64,000 bases of DNA from Adiantum capillus-veneris (lineage: Eukaryota; Streptophyta; Polypodiopsida; Polypodiales; Pteridaceae), in the NCBI GenBank assembly GCA_014529385.2, contig CM043969.1, positions 23,376,446 through 23,440,445 of the forward strand. Direction: 5' to 3'. Each line of letters begins with the position of its first letter. The first letter of the stretch is position 1. Positions 1 through 10,531 of the stretch are shown here, piece by piece. Below the pieces are notes generated by a model, which did not search any database, was not told the DNA's origin, and saw only the letters and a list, made by a program, of their open reading frames with translations. The position numbers were made by a program, and so were the translations under genes.

Positions 1-1053
1 ACTTTGATTGATACACCAAGTGCAAGACCTTCTTTGATTAGAGTTGATCTTCCAAGGTTAGCTTGTTGCAAGAATGACTAGTCTCCCTCTAGGAGAAAGT
101 GTAGGCTTGAGCTTATGTTAATGGCTAAGTACAATTAGGCATTACTACTCACTCCCTCGAGAATTCCTCTCATCAATGGCTTGAATGCTTGAGTTCCTTC
201 CAAGGAAGAAGAGGTCCCCTTTTATAGGTGAAGGGAACCCCCAAGGGTTTACACAAGAAGAGAAGAGCCAGTGTGAACAGGAATTGGAAAAGTTGGAAAT
301 GAGCTGCCCCTGCATGATGTGGGCAGACTGGGGTCCATTATTTTGATCATATCTCCTAAACCGTGGGTCCAAATAAAAAAGTAAAAATATGGGCAAAAAC
401 TTCAGCTCATTAGCTACGATTTTCATTTTAAAATCGTTTTCCAATTCAGATTGAAACCTTGTGTAAAAAATTCATCAAAATAGGGTCCATTTATGGCAGC
501 AAAAGTCTTCATGTGGTCTCCTTAGCCTAGACTTTCATTTAATTCCAAAGGACACCTCATGCCATATGAAAGCATGACATTGCTCCTTGACAAAGTTTTG
601 TAATCATTCTTGCAATAATGCATTGAAATAAGTGTATCTTTGAAATCATGCCACCTAGTGTCCCACTAGGATTTGATTCTCTCCTAGTAGCTATTTAAAA
701 AGAAATATAAGAAAAGTATAAAAAATACATAGAATATATATATATATTGGAGTTTATCCTAGATATAGGATCTAACTAGGGTGTGAGATGATAGTGAAAT
801 AGTAGAAATAAAGAATCAATGCTTTTTGCCCCAAGTTAAAGAGGCGGAGCTATTGATGCTTTTCCCGTAGTATTTTCTGATGGTAAAGTAAGAATATGTT
901 ACCCTTGAGAGAAATAATAGGATGAGATAGAAGGCTTATTATTATACTTAAATATGCATATGTACACTATAGGAAATATAATTATGTATCTAAAAAAATA
1001 CAAGATAGATCTTGTAGCATGCGTTCCCACTATGTACGTGTCACAGCACGACA
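1..1053 (-). repeat. Gy1 3' LTR, partial
   Basis: This matches 8029-9081 nearly base for base and ends in CGACA at 1053. The first roughly 960 bases of the LTR lie left of the window. It includes a short TA run near 740. Confidence 0.93.
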
Positions 1054-1066
1054 TCCACCCCCTCTA
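1054..1066 (-). other. Gy1 polypurine tract
   Basis: On the minus strand it reads AGAGGGGGTGGA directly against the LTR tip TGTCG. This is the expected place for the plus-strand primer. Confidence 0.8.
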
Positions 1067-1111
1067 AACCTGCACATCCTCCGGTATGTGCCACATTGTC
1101 TCTTTGTAAGA

Positions 1112-1816
1112 TTAGACCTCTTGTACATCTTCCTTGTCTTCTTCTTCACTGGATGATTCCAGAGCTTCATGTTCACTTTGATCTTCACCTGTGTTTTTCT
1201 CTTCTTCCTCATCCATATCTTCTAGATCATTGTCTCCTCTTCTCTTAAACATTTTAATCCTTTTTCCTGCAATGGGAATCTTTACTTCTGTACCATCTAG
1301 TTTAGACAAGCTGTAAGTAGCATTTTCATGCACATGCTTTACAACATACGGTCCAAACTATCTTTTTGAGAACTTACGCATGACTTTGTGCTGGTTATCA
1401 AGGCTACTATCATACACTAAAACCCAGTCACCTTTGTCAATTGCTTTGCTCCTGAGTCGATGTCGCTTATCAAAATAGTCCTTGTTTTTCAACCTTGCAT
1501 TTTTGAGTCGTTCTTTTGCAGTTTCAATGTCTCCAGGTCTTCTCTCTAGCTGCCTTATACGCAGTGCAAGGAGATCTTCCCTACTAAGCCCCTCTTGCCA
1601 AGGTAGTACATTCCATGTGGGAATTGTATCCTCAATCGGCATCACTGGCTTTTGACCATGCATTAGCTCCGTAGGCATGTAGCCAGTTACTGAGCTATGT
1701 TGTACGATCAGCCCATAAAGCATATGGTAACAATTTTGGCCACTCACCAACTCTTCCTTCGCAAGCCTTGGCCAAAGCTTTGATGATAGGAGGATGCCCT
1801 CTTTCACTCTTTCCAT
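1112..1816 (-). pseudogene. Gy1 integrase C-terminal region
   Basis: The reading frame contains the end of the integrase catalytic domain, then a segment with YFDKRHRLRS and GDWVLVYDSSLD, then a small C-terminal barrel-like part (FGPYVVKHVHENATYSL) and an acidic tail with many Glu and Asp. A TAG at about 1358 interrupts it where the family normally has Trp (RKFSKR-stop-FGPYVV). It is one base out of frame with the upstream RNase H/integrase ORF, which breaks near 1695-1710. This layout, with a 'GTE...IAGKRIKMFKRR' ending, is reminiscent of Gypsy integrases best known from fungi. That is inference from memory of the motifs. Confidence 0.85.
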
Positions 1817-3068
1817 TGCCTTCAGGGTTGTAAGCTGTAGTAAGAGAAATCTTGATCCCTAATCTAGAAAAGAACTCCCTTGCTTCTTCGGCATCCACTT
1901 CACCTCGATCTGCAGTGATTTTTCTTACACAACCATAACGGCAAATCACCTCATCAAGAAGGAATTTGCACACAGCTTCTGTGGTCTTAGCTCTTAATGC
2001 TCTTCCTTCAACCTGGTTAGTTAGGTCCTCTCGTGCAAGAACCAAGTATCTCATCTGCCAGACTCCTAAAGGCATCGTGACTAGATCCACAACCCATTTA
2101 TAGTGCATGGCTAGTGGATATGTAGGGTGCAATCCATCACGATGTCGAACATTTGAATACATTTGACAAGTTACACATGACTCTACAAACTGAGATACAT
2201 CTTTATACATACCCTTCCACCAGTATTTTTCTTTCAACTTGGAGAAGGTTGCCCACACACCCCTGTGTCCAGCCCATAGACTCTCATGAAACTCTTGCAT
2301 GAGCTTTACTTGAGTCTCTTTTTTACATATAACCCGTTGTGGTGTAGCACCCTTTTGTTTAGGATGCTTCCACAAGTAACCATCCCTTAAAAAGTACCCA
2401 TATTCTTTCCTGCGTATCCTCTTGAATTCTTGTTCAGACCAATCATCCTGTTTTGTTAGAGTACTCAAGTACCTTCCAATAGAAAGCCAATCACCTTCAT
2501 AAAGATCTTTCAAGAACAATTCAAGTGAATTAGTCAAGTAGACATTGTTACCTTTGACATGAGAGATAGAATAGAAATTTGTGCCTACATCATCTCCTTC
2601 ATTAATCATTTGTGACTCATCTTCATACCTTGCCCTTGATAGCATATCTGCCACTGTATTGTCTTTACCTACAATGTGCTTAAACTCGGGATTTAAGGAC
2701 TTAATGTAGGCAATCCACCGCAACATAGCAATGTCTGGTGTTGAGCAGCTTGTAATCATCCCAAGAAGTGGTAGACAATCTGTTTCTACAACCACACATG
2801 CACCAATTAGGTACTCTTTCCCACTTTTCAAGGTTGTAACCATACCCCATAACTCTCTCTTTATCTGTGGATAGTTTCTTTGGCGAGCACTTAGTACCTT
2901 TGCTCCAAATCTTACCACATACCTGTGTCCTTCTTTGTCATCTTGCCCTATTGCCCATCCAATCCCTGTAGGACTGGTATCTACTGTCACAATCACTGGC
3001 CTTTGACACTCATAGTCTACCTTTCTCAAAGTCGTTGCTGACTGGAGTAACTCCTTTAGCTTTTTCAT
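1695..3068 (-). pseudogene. Gy1 RNase H and integrase
   Basis: The first half is RNase H: VTVDTSPTGIGWAIG, then ELWGMVTTLKSG and VVVETDCLPLL. Then comes the integrase HHCC zinc part (HESLWAGHRG and CVTCQ) and the catalytic core, with the first Asp in WVVDLVTMP, the second in TADRGEVDAEE and the Glu in GNGKSERGH. The usual DNGxEF around the second Asp is altered, which is also seen in some related elements. The ORF ends in WADRTT and a frameshift to the next segment. It would copy-process and insert the element DNA in the nucleus. Confidence 0.9.
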
Positions 3069-3119
3069 GGATTTTACATGTGCTTCTGTCCATTTAAACT
3101 TTTGATTCTTTCTAAGCAG

Positions 3120-4568
3120 CTAATAAAGAGGATCAGCTACATGTGCATAATGTGGGGTCCAAATAACATAGAAGACACATGCTCCCAGAAACCTTCTCAC
3201 CTCAGTGATGCTAGTGCATGTTTCTTTCATTCTTTGGATGGCATCTACCTTTGATGGACAAGGTTTCCTACCATATGGCCCGCACATGTCCCCCACAATG
3301 AGCACTTCTTTGACACCAAACATAGACTTTTTCCCCGACAATGTAAGATTCACTTCTTCCAACCTAGAAAATTTTTTATCACAATCATTTATGTGATTTA
3401 CCACAAACCTGCGACATCCCTTGAGATCCAAAGCTTCATCTTTGTCACTTTCTTCACATCCTTTGATAGGCAAATCATCAATGAAAGGCATTGTGATTTG
3501 AGGAATAAAGTCATGTAAGAACTTATTCATCCCATTCATCATATGTGCAACCGAGTTGGTTGCTCCCTGTGGCAAGGTACACATCCTTACCAAACCCAAA
3601 GGTGTCCTCATGGTTGTCAAGTCTCTGCTTTCGATTGAAAGCTGAAATTGATCATACCCTGAGTAGAGATCCCCCATTGAGTAGATTGCCCTCCCTGCAA
3701 ACGCCTCTGCAAATTCATCCACAATTGGACCTGTTCCTACATTTCTAATTGTCACCTTGTTCACTGGTTGCATATCTTGGATGAAGCGTAGAGAACCATT
3801 CTTCTTTGGAACTGTGAACCACCTGTTTGAGTATGGAGCACAAGAAGGCTCCAAGATTCCCATTTTGATTTTCTCATTCAGTAGCTCTACTAACTTTGGC
3901 AAATGAGCCTTTGGAACCAGAATAGGCCGCAGATTCCAAGGTACATGAGGTATTGTGAAAATTACCATAGGAGCTACAATATAAGGATCAACACATCCTA
4001 TCTCATGTGGCTCAAATGCAAAAGCCTTACCATGCTTTGAAAGCATTTCTTTGAAGCACTTTGTCTCCTCCTGTGTTAGAAACTCCTCGCAACCAACCTG
4101 CAACTCTTGAAAGGACTCCTTTGTGAAGGTATGCCCGATCTTTTTAGGATTCCGCAAACTTGGTTGTAAAGAAGCCTGTTCAATCTTTTCCTTGTTGCTG
4201 GGTGGTAAGGGTGAAGCTACTGGTTTCACCTTCTTTGCTACACTCTTGTATTTAGTTTCAACATGGACTTCTGGGCCAACTGTTTGGCTTTCTTTAAAGG
4301 CTTCTATTACTTGATACATTTCCATAGAGCAAACTTCCACAACTTCATTTTCAAGATGCAAACTAGACCTCATTATAGCATCAAGCTCACCCATAGTATC
4401 TACAAAAGAAACTTGCTCACACAAACCCAAAACATTTTCAGTAGGCTTTAGAAACCCACTCTTTTTCATGCCTATTTGTACATTATGCACATATTGCCTC
4501 TCATATCTCTTCAAATCTTCAAGTTTTGTAAAACATAATGATCCATTCCTTGTTACCAAGGAGCTCAT
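3120..4568 (-). pseudogene. Gy1 reverse transcriptase
   Basis: Gypsy RT motifs appear in order: FTVPKKNGSLRFIQDMQPVN, MGDLYSGYDQFQLSIESRD, LPQGATNSVAHMM and the active site MPFIDDLPIKG, whose second residue pair is IDD rather than the commoner YxDD. The thumb and connection regions follow. It ends at a TAG after DPLY and would otherwise continue in the same frame into the RNase H ORF. The N-terminal 150 residues before the RT core are a linker with no clear motif. Confidence 0.9.
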
Positions 4569-4636
4569 CGAGAAAGTTTCACCTATTTTTGGATCAAGCG
4601 AGACCCTTTTTCTTTCTGTACCACTGCAATCCCGCT

Positions 4637-6301
4637 TTACAATGGTACTTGGCCAAAACCCATCATTTCTCTATGATCATGAAACTCTTTGCTTACCTTT
4701 GGTAGAGGATGTTCTCTGAGGTTGTCACGATTTCTTTCATGGTTTACATAGACTGTGAGAAATTGGACAGCTCGTTTACCATCTTTGCTACGTATTCTAG
4801 CATATGTTGAACCATCGTCCATTACCTTTGTTTCCATTCGAACTCCCACAATGTAGGGTTGTCCAAGGATGAGATGATATGAAGATGTATCCTGTACAAA
4901 GAAGTTTTGGTCAATCTTTACATCACCTATTGTTACCTTCACACCTGGACATGCTGCATACAATTCACCGGATGAATTGTTTGCCACTTTTACCATCCAG
5001 CCATGATCTGTATCCATCGGCCATTTGCACTTGTTGTAGAGACTCTTTGACATTATGTTTATTTCTGAACCATGGTCAATCAAGGCAACAAATGGCTCTT
5101 CAAGATCACCTACCTTGACCAAAGTTTCTGTAGTAGCCCTTGCCCAATGACTTCGTGAATAGTAACTCCTAGGAATATCTTCAACTTCTTCATCATCATT
5201 TGAGAAATACACTTGCTTCACTCTCCCACTAGATTGGTAGCATCCTACCACAGCTCCATCATTCTCCTTATTTTGCAGTTGCATCCCTTGTGTCTTTGAG
5301 GTTTCCCCTTTAACCTGTGGACGAGAAACTTCAGCAAGGGTTTGCCTCTTTCTCTTGATGATGTCAATGATCTCCTCATGGAATTCACGCTTTGCAATTC
5401 CAAGAACTTCTCCCAGCGTAAACTCAATCTTTCTATTCAAGATCCTTTCCTCCAAGACTTTCTTTAAATCTGTAGCAACCTCAATATCAGACTGTAGTTT
5501 ATAAGTTGGGGCTTTTGTCTTACCTTTCATTGGCTCTTTCTTCTTTCCTGTTGTAGACTCCTCCATGAGTACTTCAGGTGGAGATGCTCCTTGTGTTGAG
5601 GGTGTTTGAGAAGGCATTGAGTCGCTTCTTCCCCCACTTCTAGAAGCTCTTTTTGATGGTCCTTCATCAGCATTCTCACGTCTGCGCTTCTCTTCTACAA
5701 TTGCCTCATTTTGTTGGCATTTTGTAATGTAGGCATGCACTGACAATGAGTCCACTGGATCATTCCATCCTGTTTCTAGACGTATGCAATCACCTGCTTC
5801 ATGTAGAATCTCTTTTGTAAGCTTTCCCTTTTTAGCTAATTGCATGACATTTGGCCAAATTTGACCATGATGGTCACTCACCTCTTCATCACAAAAATGT
5901 TCAATTTTTACTCCATAAGTAGCTGCCTCAACTGAAGAGGTGGCATGCTTGGTTGCCATATCTTCAACTAAGGTTTGCATTCCCCCCTTTCCAAAGTTAG
6001 TTCTCAAGGGTAGACCCGTCTCTCTTAAGTGGATTTTACCATCCTTAAAAAAGACAACATCTTTTGACAAAGCATCACTAAAATCATCACAATCCCTTCT
6101 TACATGGTCTGTACTATCACACCAAATACATCTATTAACAAACCCTTCTTTGGGCTGTTGTCTTTGCCTAAGAAGTGGCCCTGATGGTTGGCCTTTTTCT
6201 TCAAGCTTTGCAAACTTCACCTTCAAGTCACGCATTCCCTTCACAAGCTCATCTAGCATGGACTCATCAAACTTAGGAGCGATAAAAGTAGGCTTTACCA
6301 T
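4637..6301 (-). pseudogene. Gy1 zinc knuckle and protease region
   Basis: Near the N-terminus is a knuckle-like CIWCDSTDHVRRDC. A long polar linker follows, including PSKRASRSGGRSDSMPS. The retropepsin-like active site FVALIDHGSEINIMS lies about two thirds along, followed by YHLILGQPYIVGV. The catalytic triplet is Asp-His-Gly instead of Asp-Ser/Thr-Gly. The next ORF (RT) is in a different frame, so a frameshift lies near 4570-4640. Confidence 0.85.
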
Positions 6302-6334
6302 TTTGTCAGAAGTTGAGGTGGAAGGACTTGTAGT

Positions 6335-7024
6335 TTATACTACCATCTTGTCCCTTCTTCTTTGTCGTTTGGCAAGCAGTGAGACAGCACCTTCAACCTC
6401 ATTCCAGTTGGTCTTTAGTCCTTGCTCAGCATCTTTATCTTCAAGAAGAAGCTCCAAATTTTCTTGAAACTCTTTACTTGCAGCTTGTAAGAAAAGATCT
6501 GTCTTCTCTGCATCTAGTGTGGCCCTTTCTGTCCTAGTGAGTTGTGCATAGCGCCGCTCAAATTCCCTAACTAGCTCTGTTATTGATAGTCCTTGCTTTG
6601 GCTTGACTAACCATTCTAAAAATGTCCTTTTGGTCACTCTCTCCGAGTCCTCCATGAAATATTCCTCCTTTAAAGCTACTTTGAGTTCTTCCCAATTTCT
6701 CCCATGCCCATCTTTAATTGCCCTAACATGCTCCCTAATTTCTGGAGCAACAACTAGCTCAAAGCTTTGAATCATCTCACCTTCTAACACGCGATGCAGC
6801 TCCATCTCCTTCACATACTCGCGTAAGTACTTGGTTACATCTTTGCCATTGAACTGATCCATTCTGTTGACGACCGCTTGTATGGCCTTCGTTGCTGAAA
6901 TCTCCCTTCTTTCAGTAGCATGTTGTTGTTGCATGAACATTGCAAATGCTTCAAACATTTGCATTGTTGCTGGGTCAAAATGCATACCCTGTTGCTCAAC
7001 ATGATCACCCATGGTTACCCACAA
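6335..7024 (-). pseudogene. Gy1 Gag
   Basis: A 229-residue gag with the helical retrotransposon gag core: MDQFNGKDVTKYLREYVKE, then FLEWLVKPKQGLSITELVREFE and LDAEKTDLFLQA. It starts 42 bases inside the primer site, as expected for the first ORF. A TAA after residue 229 separates it from the zinc-knuckle ORF, which is in the same frame 30 bases on. That stop could be decay or a leaky gag-pol junction. The gag-like ORF of TRG (23562-25312) shows the same pattern of residues. Confidence 0.88.
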
Positions 7025-7041
7025 ACTCTCACCCTAGTAGA

Positions 7042-7059
7042 TTCGCGTCGGGTTCACCA
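7042..7059 (-). other. Gy1 primer-binding-site candidate
   Basis: On the minus strand it reads TGGTGAACCCGACGCGAA, six bases inside the LTR edge. It begins TGG, as the complement of a tRNA CCA end must. The matching tRNA was not identified. The same 18-mer sits at the same place in TRG (25336-25353). Confidence 0.7.
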
Positions 7060-7065
7060 AAAATA

Positions 7066-9081
7066 TGTCGAGAAATTTGCTGTCTTGCCAGGAAAGCACC
7101 GAGCTTATGGCTGTGAGAGTTTGTGAGAGAACTCAACAAAAACTATATGAAGGAGTTAAACCATAGATGCCATGAAGAATAGGGTTTGGAAAGAAGTGCA
7201 ATCAAAGAAGACTCACTCTTTCTCTCTTGCACTCACACACACAAAGAAAGAACGCAAAAGAGAATGTCAAAACAATACGAAGATGAAAACATCAAGGCTA
7301 TGGTCATATCGTATCATGGGTAATATGAAAGGGTTAATGGATGAGTTAATGGCATTCAATCTTGGCTGACCAAATAGGCTACGAATTGTTCTTTGGAATT
7401 GTAGTTTTGTGCTTACCATAATATATATATTTTGTCTAATGATTGGGATTAATTGTGTGAACAAATCCTCTTGGTTCATAGCAAGATAACTACGCTCACA
7501 TCAAAAGAAAAATTATAGTCTATGAGAGGTAGTATGATGGGATCCGGTGATAGAAGTATTTCATTGAGCCTTTCAGGGCTGAAGAGAAACACTATACGTT
7601 GTTGAAAGTGTATTTTACGGCTAATCCATACGTTAATTCTAATAGATCGTACAGAGTGAAAGCGATAGAAATGATCATCATGTGGGTTATTCATCTAGGA
7701 TAGTATGTGAGAAATGTAGATATGAGAGAAGTGAAGAGATGAGAAGTTTCCCTCCCAAGCCCTTTTCTTGCCCGTAGGCAATAAGGATACTGCGGGGAGA
7801 GATGTACCTGTAGCAAGAGAACCTAGAGAGGATGAATTACTAAGAATGAGAGAGATAGGTTTGGTTAAGGAGATGAGATTAGATACATATATATATATAT
7901 ATATATGTTGGATTAGAGATGAAAATGAAAACAACAAGAAATCAAGAAAACATCAATGTAGAACACATCTTACTTGAAACCCTTCGGCACCATTATTGAT
8001 GGGAGAGAGAAGAAGAGTGGATAATTCCACTTTGATTGATACACCAAGTGCAAGACCTTCTTTGATTAGAGTTGATCTTCCAAGGTTAGCTTGTTGCAAG
8101 AATGACTAGTCTCCCTCTAGGAGAAAGTGTAGGCTTGAGCTTATGTTAATGGCTAAGTACAATTAGGCATTACTACTCACTCCCTCGAGAATTCCTCTCA
8201 TCAATGGCTTGAATGCTTGAGTTCCTTCCAAGGAAGAAGAGGTCCCCTTTTATAGGTGAAGGGAACCCCCAAGGGTTTACACAAGAAGAGAGGAGCCAGT
8301 GTGAACAGGAATTGGAAAAGTTGGAAATGAGCTGCCCCTGCATGATGTGGGCAGACTGGGGTCCATTATTTTGATCATATCTCCTAAACCGTGGGTCCAA
8401 ATAAAAAAGTAAAAATATGGGCAAAAACTTCAGCTCATTAGCTACGAGTTTTATTTTAAAATCGTTTTCCAATTCAGATTGGAACCTTGTGTAAAAAATT
8501 CATCAAAATAGGGTCCATTTATGGCAGCAAAAGTCTTCATGTGGTCTCCTTAGCCTAGACTTTCATTTAATTCCAAAGGACACCTCATGCCATATGAAAG
8601 CATGACATTGCTCCTTGACAAATTTTTGTAATCATGCTTGCAATAATGCATTAAAATAAGTGTATCTTTGAAATCATGCCACCTAGTGTCCCACTAGGAT
8701 TTGATTCTCTCCTAGTAGCTATTTAAAAAGAAATATAAGAAAAGTATAAAAAATACATAGAATATATATATATATTGGAGTTTATCCTAGATATAGGATC
8801 TAACTAGGGTGTGAGATGATAGTGAAATAGTAGAAAGAAAGAATCAATGCTTTTTGCCCCAAGTTAAAGAGGCGGAGCTATTGATGCTTTTCCCGTAGTA
8901 TTTTCTGATGGTAAAGTAACGATATGTGACCCTTGAGAAAAATAATTGGATGAGATAGAAGGATTATTATTATACTTAAATATGCATATGTACACTATAG
9001 GAAATATAATTATGTATCTAAAAAAATACGAGATAGATCTTGTAGCATGCGTTCCCACTATGTACGTGTCACAGCACGACA
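7066..9081 (-). repeat. Gy1 5' LTR, complete (2016 bp)
   Basis: It starts TGTCG and ends CGACA, a perfect 5-bp terminal inverted repeat. The second half matches 1-1053. The next bases, gcgtt at 9082, are Copia LTR sequence and should be the target duplication; its partner is outside the window. A TA microsatellite lies at 7888-7908. Confidence 0.92.
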
Positions 9082-9326
9082 GCGTTAGGTGACCGACACG
9101 GAGGATCTCTGCCAGTGATTCTACAGCTGGACTACACTTATAGTGCTAGCCTAGTACGCTTCTAGCGAGTTCACACTTAGTGACCGCATGTACATATGTG
9201 CTACTTTTGAGCTTTAGCACTTAGTCATTTTGTACTCTCTTTTCTGTAAAGAAGAAGAAGAAGCTTTCCATCTCTGTGTGCTTTGTGCTTGTCTTGTGTA
9301 GCTCTCTTGCATCCTCATTCTTTACA
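9082..9326 (+). repeat. Copia 5' LTR, last 245 bases
   Basis: Matches 13911-14155 with five differences by eye, and ends TTTACA directly before the primer site. The missing start shows that Gy1 inserted here. Confidence 0.93.
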
Positions 9327-9339
9327 TGGTATCAGAGCC
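9327..9339 (+). other. Copia primer-binding site (initiator tRNA-Met)
   Basis: TGGTATCAGAGCC abuts the LTR end and is the classic plant complement to the initiator tRNA-Met 3' end. Confidence 0.93.
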
Positions 9340-9557
9340 TGGTGCAGGCAAGAGAGGCTAAGAGAGCAAGAGCATCACAATCCCTTAGGTCTCGAAAGTG
9401 CAGTATACAGAGATTTACTGTACAACTACAGTGGTCGTATGTACGCTTGATTGTGGACACTCGTTGAGTGTAGAAAGCGTTACAGGTACCACGATAGCAG
9501 GTTCAGCAGATTTGCAGGTTTTTGCAGATTGCATCTATTTTGTCTTAGTGCTTCAAG

Positions 9558-10487
9558 ATGTCTGACGGTTTCAGTCAGATTGTTACTGAGAATCTTGAGA
9601 AAAATAACTACCCTGCATGGAAGTTCAGAATAACAAATTTCCTAAAAGGAAAAGGTTATTAGGACTATGTAGAAGGAGACAATGAAAAGGAACCAGAGAT
9701 TCCCGAGGCAAATGCTACAGCAGAACAAAGGAAAGCTTTGAGGGACTGGCAACAAGGCCAGAGCAAAGTGATGTACTGGCTTTCTATGAGCATCACAGAT
9801 GGCATGATGGGCTATCTACAGGATGCTGAAACCCCCACCATTGCATGGAGAAACTTAGGCAGAGTGTTCGAGGTGAACACCAAGGCTAGGAAGCTTCAAC
9901 TAAAGTCGAAGCTAAATCAGGTTAAGAGGAACAACCTCTCAATCAATGATTATGCCTTGAAGATCAAGAGTATCATTGAGGCTCTTGGATCTATTAAAGT
10001 CTCAGTGGAAGACGATGACATTGTCCGTGCATGCTTGGATGGTCTAGGAGATGAGTATGTACATTTGAGGTCTTCCATGAATACAAGAGACGGCATCCCC
10101 GTGTTCTAAGATTTGATTTCTATGCTTATTCTTGAGGAGAAGAACCTTAACACATCTTCTTCTCATGGCAGAAATAATTCTAAACAAGCCTTCTATTCTA
10201 ACTCCAATAGAGGTAGAGGTAGAGGTCGTGGTCGAGGCCCAAGGGGTTGCAGGGGCCAATTTTTGGAAGGTCAATCAAATCAAAACAATACAGGTGGCAG
10301 AGGAAACCAGTCTCAAGGCAAGGGGAGTCAAAGAAGTCGTGGTGCAGGATCAAGCAGGCAGCAACATACTCCAGATAGCAGAGAATGTTGGACTTGTGGT
10401 GAAAGAGGTCACATGTCACGTGACTGTCCAAAGGGAAAAGCAAGTGGAAAGAGAGAACATGGCAACTATGCATCTACTAGCATGTAA
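9558..10487 (+). pseudogene. Copia Gag
   Basis: It starts at ATG 9558 (MSDGFSQIVTENLEKNNYPAW). A TAG at 9660, where Trp would be usual, and a TAA at 10107 interrupt the frame, which otherwise runs through to 10487. The middle is the gag core (LKSKLNQVKRNNLSINDY, IKSIIEALG). The C-terminal part is rich in Gly-Arg repeats and holds a CCHC knuckle, CWTCGERGHMSRDC, at about 10386-10427. The pol frame that follows is shifted, unlike the single gag-pol ORF common in Copia. Confidence 0.92.
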
Positions 10488-10531
10488 TGAATACAATGAC
10501 TACAGAGAATTCGACCCAAGATGATGTTTAG

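Larger units (their letters stand above)
1..9081 (-). mobile_element. Ty3/Gypsy LTR retrotransposon Gy1 (left end outside window)
   Basis: Two long terminal repeats flank gag, zinc knuckle, protease, RT, RNase H and integrase regions in that order on the minus strand. The right LTR is complete (7066-9081). Of the left LTR only the last 1053 bases are in the window. LTR tips are TGTCG and CGACA. A purine tract lies next to the left LTR and a primer-binding-site candidate lies next to the right LTR. The visible LTR parts differ at about 15 of 1053 positions by eye, so the insertion is fairly young, yet the ORFs carry several stops and two frameshifts. The right flank is Copia LTR sequence, so Gy1 inserted into that LTR. 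Confidence 0.93.

Noticed and set aside
145-444. 99-codon ORF present twice (also 8173-8472)
   Set aside because: Both lie inside Gy1 LTRs and are the same repeat; no protein features beyond chance.
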